Positions 24,865 through 31,780 of a stretch of 43,740 nt of DNA are shown in pieces. Origin of the DNA: QYOJ01 sp964449285 (GTDB lineage Bacteria > Bacteroidota > Bacteroidia > Bacteroidales > FEN-979); NCBI GenBank assembly GCA_964449285.1, contig CAYUZX010000022.1:1-43740 (forward strand). Direction: 5' to 3'. Made by a program: the position numbers and the translations under genes. The notes under the pieces were generated by a model. It ran no database searches, had not been told where the DNA came from, and saw nothing but the letters and a program-made list of their open reading frames with translations. How positions within the stretch are numbered: the first letter of the stretch is position 1; every line of letters begins with the position of its first letter.

Positions 24865-24925
24865 ACGCTGACTTATTGCAAAGGTCAATCCGTGAAGATC
24901 TGCATGAATCCGTGTCATCAGCGTT
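24865..24925. repeat. ATCCGTG/ATCTGC repeat with flanking inverted arms
   Basis: Contains ATCCGTGAAGATCTGC and ATGAATCCGTGTCATC, two copies of ATCCGTG 22 bases apart. The patch is bounded by an inverted pair ACGCTGA (near 24866) and TCAGCGT (near 24918). Similar phrase-like intergenic repeats are known to me from Bacteroidota genomes; the function is unknown. Confidence 0.5.
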
Positions 24926-24936
24926 CTATAATTCTA

Positions 24937-24944
24937 TATTTTTG
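24937..24944 (+). promoter_or_regulatory. -7 promoter box (TATTTTTG) of the SDR gene
   Basis: TATTTTTG fits TAnnTTTG and lies 22 nt before the ATG at 24967. It rules out the earlier in-frame ATG at 24862, which is upstream of the box and inside repeat sequence. Confidence 0.55.
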
Positions 24945-24966
24945 CGTTATCTTTAAACGAATTGCC

Positions 24967-25773
24967 ATGAAGGAAAAAGTCGTCGTAATTACTGGAGCAG
25001 CCTCCGGGATCGGAAAAGCCCTGGCTTTTGAATGTGCAAAACGGGGCGCGAAACTATCTCTGGCCGACCGCAACAAAGAACAATTACAGGCAATTGAGGA
25101 GGAGTTACGGAAAAGTGGGACTGAAGTGATTTCGACTGAAACCGATGTTACCAGGGAAGAAGATTGTAAACGATTTATATCAAATACCATAAGCCAATTC
25201 AACCGGATCGATGTGTTGATCAACAACGCTGGAATCTCCATGAGGGCTTTGTTCGAAGAGGTGGATCTTGATGTCCTGAAAAGGGTTATGGATGTCAATT
25301 TTTGGGGAGCCGTCTATTGCACCAAATATGCATTGCCGGAGCTATTGAAAACCCGTGGGTCAGTTGCTGGCGTATCATCAATTGCAGGCTATAAGGGACT
25401 TCCCGGTCGAACGGGTTACTCTGCCTCTAAATTTGCACTTCAAGGGTTCCTTGAAGTGGTTCGGATTGAGAACATGAAACGAGGTCTGCATGTCCTGATT
25501 GCCTGTCCCGGTTTTACTAGCTCAAACATCCGGAATGCTGCGCTGGCTAAAGATGGGAGTAACCAGGGAGAGTCTCCACGGGATGAAGACAAAATGATGA
25601 CGCCTGAAGAGGTAGCCAGGCAGATCTGCGATGCCATTGAGAAACGGAAACACAGGCTTATCATGACCTCACAAGGGAAAATGACGGTTCTATTGAACAA
25701 GTTATTCCCGAAATTCATGGATAAAATGGTATACAACCACATGGCGAAAGAGCCAGATTCACCGTTCAAATGA
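24967..25773 (+). CDS. short-chain dehydrogenase/reductase (SDR)
   Basis: NAD(P)-dependent oxidoreductase of 268 residues with a Rossmann fold. TGAASGIGKA at 9-18 is the TGxxxGxG cofactor motif, LINNAGIS is the NNAG motif, and the catalytic set is VSSIAG (Ser) with GYSASKFA (Tyr-x3-Lys). The tail (ALAKDGSNQGESP to the basic end) is like DltE/YqjQ-type SDRs with a C-terminal membrane-proximal helix. Substrate unknown. The start is fixed by the -7 box at 24937. It converges on xerD across about 215 bases in which I recognise no gene or clear terminator. Confidence 0.92.
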   Translation: MKEKVVVITGAASGIGKALAFECAKRGAKLSLADRNKEQLQAIEEELRKSGTEVISTETDVTREEDCKRFISNTISQFNRIDVLINNAGISMRALFEEVDLDVLKRVMDVNFWGAVYCTKYALPELLKTRGSVAGVSSIAGYKGLPGRTGYSASKFALQGFLEVVRIENMKRGLHVLIACPGFTSSNIRNAALAKDGSNQGESPRDEDKMMTPEEVARQICDAIEKRKHRLIMTSQGKMTVLLNKLFPKFMDKMVYNHMAKEPDSPFK

Positions 25774-25988
25774 TTTACGATGCATTATTCAATCTAATTC
25801 ACTCCACCACCACCTTCTCTGTCACCACCTCCTCCCGGACAAGTTCCCGGATACAAGTCCTGATAATAAAGCTCATCACCTGATTGTGAAAATTTCCACA
25901 ATGCGGGTGTGTCACAGAAATTACGGTGCAAACACTAAAATACCCCGCTTTACTATCAAAAATCGAATGATTCGTAGATTCTACTGGA

Positions 25989-26888
25989 TTACTTTCTCGG
26001 ATGAAACTGCCGTATCGTGCTCCTGAGGTATTCCCTGTCAAGATGGGTATAAATCTCGGTCGTGGTAATTGATTCATGTCCCAGCATCTCCTGGACTGCA
26101 CGTAAATCGGCTCCTCCCTCCACCAGGTGGGTGGCAAAGGAGTGGCGGAAAGTATGCGGACTGATTGTTTTCCTGATCCCTGTTTTCTCGGCAAGATCTT
26201 TTACGACGCTGAAGATCATGGCCCGGGAGAGCTTTGAGCCGCGCCTGTTTAGAAAGAGGAAATCCTCATATCCCCGTTTTATCGGTTGAAGCGACCGAAC
26301 CGAATCCTTATAGATAAGGATCTGTTTCTGTGCACTTTTACCAATAGGGACAAGGCGTTCTTTATTCCCTTTTCCAATGATACGAACAAATCCTTCCCGG
26401 AAGTATAATGAAGATATCTTCAAATCGATGAGTTCAGTAACTCTGAGTCCGCATCCGTAAAGGGTTTCCAGGATCGCTTTATTTCGTTCCCCTTCAGGTT
26501 TGCTAAGGTCAATCGACCCGATTAAGGCATCAATTTCCAGACTTGTCAGTACTACTGGTAATTTCCTGCCAATACGCGGTGCATCAAGTAACTCTGTAGG
26601 ATCAACCTGCAGGATATTCTCCAGGATAAGAAATTTATAAAAAGATTTCAGCCCTGATATCATTCTCGACTGTGTACGGGGTGTCATTCCTTGTTCAGTA
26701 ACCCATTTCAACAACGATTGCAAATGATGTAGCTTCACCTGGGCAGGCTGTAGATCTTCTCCTGAATGCTCAAGGAACTGGATTAACCTCTTCACATCAT
26801 GCAAATAAGCATCAATCGTATTTCCCGAAAGCGATTTCTCCAATTGCAGAAAGGCCTTGTATCCATTAAGATAGGAGTCCCATTTCAT
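25989..26888 (-). CDS. xerD: site-specific tyrosine recombinase XerD
   Basis: Chromosome-dimer resolution recombinase of 299 residues, the usual XerD length. The N-terminal SAM-like domain (LNGYKAFLQLEKSLSGNTIDAY split by the core) is followed by the catalytic domain with the full R-K-H-R-H-Y set: YGCGLRVTEL (Arg), GKGNKERLVP (Lys), SPHTFRHSFATH (His and Arg), LGHESITTTEIYTH (His and the Tyr nucleophile). It begins 5 nt after the scpB stop codon, so the two are co-transcribed. I see no integron or phage context and regard it as the housekeeping recombinase. Confidence 0.95.
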   Translation of the reverse strand: MKWDSYLNGYKAFLQLEKSLSGNTIDAYLHDVKRLIQFLEHSGEDLQPAQVKLHHLQSLLKWVTEQGMTPRTQSRMISGLKSFYKFLILENILQVDPTELLDAPRIGRKLPVVLTSLEIDALIGSIDLSKPEGERNKAILETLYGCGLRVTELIDLKISSLYFREGFVRIIGKGNKERLVPIGKSAQKQILIYKDSVRSLQPIKRGYEDFLFLNRRGSKLSRAMIFSVVKDLAEKTGIRKTISPHTFRHSFATHLVEGGADLRAVQEMLGHESITTTEIYTHLDREYLRSTIRQFHPRK

Positions 26889-26893
26889 CGAAT

Positions 26894-27673
26894 CTATTCC
26901 CCTTGAAAGTTTGGTTTACGTTTTTCGTGAAAGGCTTTGATCCCTTCATGATAATCAGAACTCTCCCAGACCATTGTTCGCAAGCCCTCAATTTTTTCAA
27001 AGACATCTGCACTAAGAGCTTGGGAATTGGCAAGAATTCGGAATTGTTCTTTTATGACTTTGATCGAAAGAGGAGACAGGGTTGTGATGTGTTGTGCCAT
27101 CTTCATAGTATAGGAGGCAAGTTGATCCTCCTCAACAATATGGTTAACAATACCCCATATTCCTGCTGTAACGGCATCTACAGGCCGGGCAGTGAAAAAC
27201 ATCTCTTTAGCCTGGTTGAGTCCTAGCCTGGAGATAAAATGGCAGATGCCGGAAGCGTTGTAGGGTATGCCAATTTTAGCAGGTGTGATAGCGAATGTGG
27301 AAGTGGGATCCCCAATCGAAATATCCGAAGTCATGATAAGATCACATGCCCCTCCCCAAACACTCCCATGAACCTGTGTGATGACCGGCCCCGGGTAGCG
27401 TTGGATCGTACGTAAAAGAACCTCCAATGGATCGAAAAATCCTAAAGGATCTTCGTGATTTTCAGGAAGTTCAGGAATGTAATGACCAGCCGACCAAACA
27501 TTGCTTTTATTTGGCTCTGCAGTAATAATTACTACCCTGATCTTATCAGCTTTAAAGGATTCAATAGCTTCAACCAGGTCGTGAACCATATCCTTGCTCA
27601 ACGCGTTCAATTTTTCAGGATGATCCAACGAGACAATCCCAACCTGGTTATGTTTTTCAGTTTTTATCATCAT
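26894..27673 (-). CDS. scpB: methylmalonyl-CoA decarboxylase (enoyl-CoA hydratase superfamily)
   Basis: Converts (R)-methylmalonyl-CoA to propionyl-CoA plus CO2 in the succinate-to-propionate route. About 259 residues. The protein follows E. coli ScpB along its whole length: KLNALSK, SAGHYIPELP, DPLGFFDPLEV, VHGSVWGGA, TPAKIGIPYN, GIVNHIVEE and the ending EKRKPNF. The active-site His of SAGH and Tyr of IGIPYN are kept. The Asp that follows the His in ScpB (SAGHD) is Tyr here. The ATG at 27673 (or the next codon, 27670) is preferred because a TATCTTTA box lies about 20 nt upstream. It is divergent from rpmG and co-transcribed with xerD. I do not see the mutase or epimerase genes of the pathway in the window. 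Confidence 0.88.
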   Translation of the reverse strand: MMIKTEKHNQVGIVSLDHPEKLNALSKDMVHDLVEAIESFKADKIRVVIITAEPNKSNVWSAGHYIPELPENHEDPLGFFDPLEVLLRTIQRYPGPVITQVHGSVWGGACDLIMTSDISIGDPTSTFAITPAKIGIPYNASGICHFISRLGLNQAKEMFFTARPVDAVTAGIWGIVNHIVEEDQLASYTMKMAQHITTLSPLSIKVIKEQFRILANSQALSADVFEKIEGLRTMVWESSDYHEGIKAFHEKRKPNFQGE

Positions 27674-27718
27674 TTGAAAAAAAGTTTGGCTTCTAAAGTA
27701 AAGATATTTCACGTTTAT

Positions 27719-27749
27719 TTTGATATTAACCGGAAAATATTTAATTTTG
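27719..27749 (+). promoter_or_regulatory. full -33/-7 promoter of rpmG (TTTG - 19 nt - TAATTTTG)
   Basis: TTTG at 27719-27722, a 19-nt spacer and TAATTTTG at 27742-27749 match the Bacteroidota vegetative consensus (TTTG / TAnnTTTG) with normal spacing. It is one of only two promoters in this window where I find both elements; the other drives the structured RNA at 38899. Confidence 0.75.
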
Positions 27750-27776
27750 CACGCCTTAAAAACAGGAGAGAAAGCA

Positions 27777-27965
27777 ATGGCGAAAAAGAGTAAAGATCAA
27801 CGGATCCAGGTTATTTTGGAGTGTACTGAGCAGAAGACCAGTGGAGTTCCCGGCATGTCGAGATACATCACTACCAAAAATAAGAAAAATACACCGGAAC
27901 GTTTGGAGATCAAAAAATACAATTCGTATCTGAAAAAGATGACGGTTCATAAAGAGATTAAATAA
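27777..27965 (+). CDS. rpmG: 50S ribosomal protein L33
   Basis: 62 residues, highly basic. The L33 core is readable: RIQVILECTEQ, GVPGMSRYITTKNKKNTPERLEIKK split by Gly/Pro, then KYNSYLKKMTVHKEIK. It has a single Cys in LECTEQ and none of the zinc-ribbon CxxC pairs, so it is the zinc-free form. In many Bacteroidota rpmB (L28) lies just upstream. Here a complete promoter stands there instead and scpB is divergent, so L28 must be elsewhere. It is followed after 12 nt by DUF4295. Confidence 0.95.
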   Translation: MAKKSKDQRIQVILECTEQKTSGVPGMSRYITTKNKKNTPERLEIKKYNSYLKKMTVHKEIK

Positions 27966-27977
27966 CACGATTCAGTC

Positions 27978-28139
27978 ATGGCAAAGAAAGTAGTTGCAGC
28001 GTTTAAAGGAGCCGTTGCCAAAGATATCACCAAGGTGATTAAAATGGTAAAGTCTCCAAAAACCGGAGCTTATACATTTAAAGAGGCAATGGTCACCAAC
28101 GATAAAATCAAGGATTTCATCGCAACAAAAGAGAATTAA
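27978..28139 (+). CDS. DUF4295 small basic protein, probable ribosome-associated
   Basis: 53 residues, below common gene-calling length, starting MAKKVVAAFKG and containing IKMVKSPKTGAYTFKEAMV. This is the DUF4295 family, found in Bacteroidota directly after rpmG and ahead of ftsY. The strong conservation, Lys-rich composition and constant link to L33 make a ribosomal role likely (inference). It starts 12 nt after the L33 stop, in the same transcript, and is followed by a strong terminator. Confidence 0.93.
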   Translation: MAKKVVAAFKGAVAKDITKVIKMVKSPKTGAYTFKEAMVTNDKIKDFIATKEN

Positions 28140-28158
28140 GAGATTTTTTCAATGATTG

Positions 28159-28194
28159 AAAGAAGCTTTTTTCCGGGTGAAAGAAGCTTTTTTT
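28159..28194 (+). terminator. intrinsic terminator after rpmG-DUF4295
   Basis: An 11-bp hairpin: AAGCTTTTTTC (28163-28173) pairs with GAAAGAAGCTT (28179-28189) around the loop CGGGT, with one G-U pair, followed by a T run to 28194. It can extend by A-U pairs on both sides. The 3' half is a direct copy of the 5' half (TGAAAGAAGCTTTTTT twice). It separates the ribosomal genes from ftsY. Confidence 0.85.
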
Positions 28195-28225
28195 ATATAC
28201 TGAACAACTCTTAGCTACTTAAACA

Positions 28226-29185
28226 ATGGGATTTTTTAAGATCTTTTCCGGAGAAAAGAAGGAGCACCTTGAGAAAGGGCTTGAAAAGACGAAAAGTTCT
28301 CTCTTTTCGAAAATTTCCAAAGCTGTCGTTGGAAAATCCAAAGTAGATGATGAAGTACTCGACAACCTTGAAGAGGTTTTGGTTACCTCTGATGTTGGAG
28401 TTGAGACAACACTTCGGATTATTGAACGAATTCAGCAACGGGCTGCCCGGGATAAATTTCTGGGTACTGGTGAACTGAGCCAACTCCTGAAAGAAGAGAT
28501 CGTAGCAATGCTTCAGGAAAACAACACCGAAGATTTTACCGGGTTTGTCCTTCCTGAAGGCAAAAAACCATTTATCATCATGGTAGTTGGCGTCAACGGT
28601 GTTGGTAAAACCACTACCATAGGCAAACTTGCTTACCAGTTTAAACAAAACGGAAAATCGGTGTTGCTCGGCGCTGCTGATACATTTCGTGCAGCCGCAG
28701 TTGATCAACTTACAATTTGGGCCGAAAGGGTAGGGGTTCCTATTGTAACCCATGGCATGGGAACAGATCCGGCATCTGTGGCCTACGACACAGTAAATCG
28801 TGCTATCTCCAATCAATCTGATGTTGTGATAATTGATACCGCTGGCCGCCTGCACAACAAGATCAACCTGATGAATGAACTATCTAAGATCCGAAAAGTC
28901 ATCCAGAAACTCGTTCCTGATGCACCTCATGAAGTCCTGTTGATACTCGATGCATCTACAGGTCAGAATGCGTTTGAACAAGCAAAGCAATTCACGGCAG
29001 CGACAGAGGTTAATGCATTGGCTCTAACCAAATTAGATGGTACAGCAAAAGGAGGTGTAGTTCTTGGAATCTCCGATCAATTCAAAGTTCCGGTGAAATA
29101 TATCGGCATTGGAGAGAAGATGGAGGACATTCAGGTGTTTAACCGCAAGGAATTTGTTGACAGCCTTTTTACCGACCGCCGGTGA
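28226..29185 (+). CDS. ftsY: signal recognition particle receptor FtsY
   Basis: GTPase that receives ribosome-nascent-chain complexes from SRP at the inner membrane. 319 residues: no long acidic A domain, a short basic N-terminal helix, the N domain (about 20-105) and the G domain. GTPase motifs: GVNGVGKTTTIGKLA (G1), DTFRAAAVDQL (G2 insertion), DTAGRLHNK (G3) and LTKLDGTAKGG (G4). It starts beyond the terminator that ends the L33 unit, with no clear -7 box nearby, so read-through may supply some transcripts. Its stop overlaps the GTG start of rimO by 4 nt. Confidence 0.96.
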   Translation: MGFFKIFSGEKKEHLEKGLEKTKSSLFSKISKAVVGKSKVDDEVLDNLEEVLVTSDVGVETTLRIIERIQQRAARDKFLGTGELSQLLKEEIVAMLQENNTEDFTGFVLPEGKKPFIIMVVGVNGVGKTTTIGKLAYQFKQNGKSVLLGAADTFRAAAVDQLTIWAERVGVPIVTHGMGTDPASVAYDTVNRAISNQSDVVIIDTAGRLHNKINLMNELSKIRKVIQKLVPDAPHEVLLILDASTGQNAFEQAKQFTAATEVNALALTKLDGTAKGGVVLGISDQFKVPVKYIGIGEKMEDIQVFNRKEFVDSLFTDRR

Positions 29186-30492
29186 CATCCGCTAAAAATA
29201 GAGGTATCGGACTGGTTTCATTGGGATGTGCCAAAAATCTTGTTGATAGTGAGGTGTTGATGAGACAGTTGGAATACAGTAAGTTCCGGATTGTTTTTGA
29301 ACCTCAGACTCTCCTGAATATCGATACAATCATCATCAATACATGCGGATTTATAAACGATGCCAAACAGGAATCTGTCGATACCATTTTGCAATACGCT
29401 GAAGCAAAGAGAGCTGGTAAAATTAACCGGTTATTTATAATGGGATGTCTGACACAGCGATACCGCCACGAACTCACCATAGAAATTCCTGAAGCCGATG
29501 GCATTTTTGGGGTAAACGAGTTGGAGGCAATTTTACGCGAAATTGGAGGAGAATATAGGGATAATCTTCTAGGTGAAAGAAGAATCACAACTCCATCACA
29601 CTATGCCTACCTGAAAATTGCGGAGGGTTGTGACCGAACCTGTTCATTCTGCGCCATTCCCGCTATACGGGGAATTCACCGGTCGAAACCCTTTGAAGAG
29701 GTTGTTGCCGAAGCCAACTACCTCGCCCAAAGAGGTGTGAAGGAGTTGTTGGTTATATCACAGGATACAACTTTTTATGGAATCGATCTCTATAGAAAGC
29801 GCCGCTTAGCCGATCTTCTCCGAAAATTATCTTCTGTCGATGGGATTGAATGGATTCGACTCCACTACACCTACCCACATGCATTCCCCCTTGAAGTTCT
29901 CGACGTAATTCGTGATCACCAGAATATTTGCAACTATTTGGACATTCCGCTTCAACATATCAGCAATCATATTTTACGTTCGATGAGACGAGGTATGACA
30001 TCCAATAAGACGCGGGAATTACTTGATAAAATCAGGAATACTATTCCAGATATCGCAGTTCGAACCACCTTAATAACCGGTTTTCCGGGAGAGACAGAGA
30101 AGGATTTTGATGAACTGTGCCAATTTGTAGTTGATTCTAAGTTTCATCGTTTGGGAGTATTCACTTATTCTCATGAAGAGGGGACGCCCGCATTCCAACT
30201 TAAAGATACGCTTCCAGCGAAAATCAAGATGAAACGACAGTCGCATCTGATGCAGATTCAGGAGCAAATCTCCCTGAGACACAACCAGGAGCTTGTTGGC
30301 AAAGAGATTAAAGTTTTGATAGACAGAGAGGAAGATGAGTTCTGGATAGGCAGGAGCGAGGCAGACTCACCGGAAGTTGACCAGGAGGTGTTGATCAGAA
30401 AAACCGGGTTTCCAATTCTTCCTGGGAAATTCTATAAGGTCTGTATCAACGAAGCTAGCCATTTCGATTTATTGGGTGAAATCTCAGGGTAA
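29182..30492 (+). CDS. rimO: ribosomal protein S12 methylthiotransferase RimO
   Basis: Radical SAM enzyme that adds a methylthio group to the conserved Asp of ribosomal protein S12. 436 residues. The N-terminal UPF0004 domain (GLVSLGCAKNLVDSEV, NTCGFINDAKQES, MGCLTQR) supplies the auxiliary 4Fe-4S cysteines. The radical SAM core has EGCDRTCSFCAIPAIRG (C-x3-C-x2-C), and a TRAM domain closes the protein from about residue 370. The frame starts with GTG at 29182, overlapping the ftsY stop (GTGA), so translation is coupled. Gene order ftsY-rimO is usual in the phylum. Confidence 0.96.
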   Translation: MTSAKNRGIGLVSLGCAKNLVDSEVLMRQLEYSKFRIVFEPQTLLNIDTIIINTCGFINDAKQESVDTILQYAEAKRAGKINRLFIMGCLTQRYRHELTIEIPEADGIFGVNELEAILREIGGEYRDNLLGERRITTPSHYAYLKIAEGCDRTCSFCAIPAIRGIHRSKPFEEVVAEANYLAQRGVKELLVISQDTTFYGIDLYRKRRLADLLRKLSSVDGIEWIRLHYTYPHAFPLEVLDVIRDHQNICNYLDIPLQHISNHILRSMRRGMTSNKTRELLDKIRNTIPDIAVRTTLITGFPGETEKDFDELCQFVVDSKFHRLGVFTYSHEEGTPAFQLKDTLPAKIKMKRQSHLMQIQEQISLRHNQELVGKEIKVLIDREEDEFWIGRSEADSPEVDQEVLIRKTGFPILPGKFYKVCINEASHFDLLGEISG

Positions 30493-30507
30493 TAAAGCAT
30501 CATTTCT

Positions 30508-30515
30508 TACTTTTG
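30508..30515 (+). promoter_or_regulatory. -7 promoter box (TACTTTTG) of the YwqK-like gene
   Basis: TACTTTTG fits TAnnTTTG. It ends 2 nt before an in-frame ATG at 30518 and 20 nt before the ATG at 30536. The second start leaves room for a leader and gives a normal signal peptide. Confidence 0.5.
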
Positions 30516-30535
30516 CAATGCTAAAATATAAACAG

Positions 30536-31312
30536 ATGAAAAAGATCCTGAATTTGATGATGGTGGCTATCTTGCTGATTCCCATCATTGCATGGGCACA
30601 AACGGAAGAGCCTGAAAAAACGAGAGACCCTGTTAACCAACTCAATGAAAGAAACTTGAAAGTTGGCTTCTGGAAGGAGAGGAACGGAGAACTGACAACG
30701 AGGGGTAACTATGTCAACGGTTTAAAAGATGGAACCTGGGAGACCTACCTTTCTGACGAGCTGATTTTCCGGGTAGAAACGTATAACAACGGACGGCGTG
30801 ATGGAATTACGCTACAGTTTGACCGCAAAGGAAAGACTACAAATGTAGAACACTATAAAAACAACCAGCTTCACGGTTCTGTTTTTATCTACAACCCATT
30901 CTCTAACAAATTGCTGAAAATGCAAGAGTATGATAATGGAATGCTGACCGGTCTTTTTCGGAGCTATTACGACGACGGAAAAATCCAGGAAGAGGCATTC
31001 TACAAAGAAAATCAGAAACATGGACCATCCAAATGGTTCAACCGCGACGGAAGGTTAATTGCCATCTATAATTATTACAATGGCTCCTTTGAAGGAACCC
31101 AACGCACCTTTTATGAGAACGATACCACTGCAACCATCGTTAAATATGTAGATAACAAACAAGAGGGAGATTACAAAGAGTATTATAGAAATGGCAAACC
31201 AAAACTGACAGGAACCTATCTCACTGGGATCAAAGAGGGTGCCTGGACTGAATATGACGAAACAGGAAAAGCTGTCAACGTTATCAAGTATAAAAATGGT
31301 GTCGCGAAATAA
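30536..31312 (+). CDS. exported MORN_2/YwqK-type repeat protein
   Basis: 258 residues from ATG 30536 with a signal peptide (MKKILNLMMVAILLIPIIAWAQ). The mature part is a run of about eight repeats of roughly 22 residues with the pattern Y-x-N-G-x-x-x-G-x-W/F (NYVNGLKDGTWETY, TYNNGRRDGITLQF, YDNGMLTGLFRSYY, YFYNGSF-like, GTYLTGIKEGAWTEY). These are MORN_2 repeats. Database names such as 'toxin-antitoxin system YwqK family antitoxin' are inherited from one Bacillus protein. With an export signal and no toxin nearby I do not think that applies. A surface scaffold or binding role is possible. Confidence 0.85.
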   Translation: MKKILNLMMVAILLIPIIAWAQTEEPEKTRDPVNQLNERNLKVGFWKERNGELTTRGNYVNGLKDGTWETYLSDELIFRVETYNNGRRDGITLQFDRKGKTTNVEHYKNNQLHGSVFIYNPFSNKLLKMQEYDNGMLTGLFRSYYDDGKIQEEAFYKENQKHGPSKWFNRDGRLIAIYNYYNGSFEGTQRTFYENDTTATIVKYVDNKQEGDYKEYYRNGKPKLTGTYLTGIKEGAWTEYDETGKAVNVIKYKNGVAK

Positions 31313-31460
31313 TCTTCGTTAGATCAGAAACCCATTTGCTAAACTTCCCAACTACAATTGTTTCGGTTGTAATCGCAATAACTCATTCGGGTTACAGATG
31401 ACCTTTGTTGATGAGAGAGATGAGGTTTTCTTTAACTATGATATTGCACCTGCATGGTTT

Positions 31461-31679
31461 CTATTTTCTACGGTTCTTTATTACATAGTCTTTACGGGGA
31501 GAGTTCTGTTTGTTTCCGTATTTCATCCCGTAATTACTGCGGTTTTTTTTGTTCGGTCTCTGTTTGTAGGTTCTATCTGTTTTACAGCTGGATTTCCTGG
31601 AACCAGAACAAGAGATATTAAAAGTAATTGTTACTGAAAGAAAGAGAATTAAAAGAATCGCATTGAACTGCTTTGACAT
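31461..31679 (-). CDS. small basic lipoprotein
   Basis: 72 residues from ATG 31679. A hydrophobic signal (FNAILLILFLSVTITF) ends in a lipobox-like NISCSGS with the acylated Cys at about 25. The mature part is short and very basic: CKTDRTYKQRPNKKNRSNYG and DYVIKNRRK. Charge, lipobox and lack of any gene on the opposite strand support a real gene. The KKNRSNYG-type tail reminds me of small conserved Bacteroidota lipoproteins, but I cannot name a family. It lies alone between two plus-strand genes. Confidence 0.62.
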   Translation of the reverse strand: MSKQFNAILLILFLSVTITFNISCSGSRKSSCKTDRTYKQRPNKKNRSNYGMKYGNKQNSPRKDYVIKNRRK

Positions 31680-31739
31680 AACCAAAAAGTTTTGCAGGTA
31701 AATTTACATAAAATTCCTAAATTCAAACCCGAAAATATG

Positions 31740-31747
31740 TATCTTTG
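31740..31747 (+). promoter_or_regulatory. -7 promoter box (TATCTTTG) ahead of the uptake locus
   Basis: TATCTTTG fits TAnnTTTG, 33 nt before the ATG at 31781. I looked through 31313-31780 for a cobalamin riboswitch (B12 box GCCACTG) and saw none. Confidence 0.5.
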
Positions 31748-31780
31748 GTGTGTTTCAATTAACAATTAAATAATGTAAAT

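Noticed and set aside
24862..24966. Upstream in-frame start of the SDR gene at 24862
   Set aside because: This stretch is repeat sequence and lies before the -7 box at 24937; the TGxxxGxG motif sits at the normal distance from 24967.
25799..26194. 131-residue minus-strand frame with a Glu/Val-rich end after xerD
   Set aside because: Most of it runs antiphase to xerD in another frame. The remaining tail (about 60 codons) has no recognised similarity and no start. The 25774-25988 gap is listed as without a supported gene.
25989..26888. XerD-like recombinase as an integrase of a mobile element
   Set aside because: Length, motifs and lack of att-like repeats, cargo or other mobility genes fit the housekeeping XerD.
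30536..31312. YwqK-like protein as an antitoxin of a toxin-antitoxin pair
   Set aside because: It has an export signal and no small toxin-like gene next to it; the antitoxin name is a database carry-over for MORN_2 repeats.
31313..31780. Cobalamin riboswitch upstream of the BtuB-like locus
   Set aside because: No GCCACTG B12 box or typical surrounding stems seen on the plus strand.
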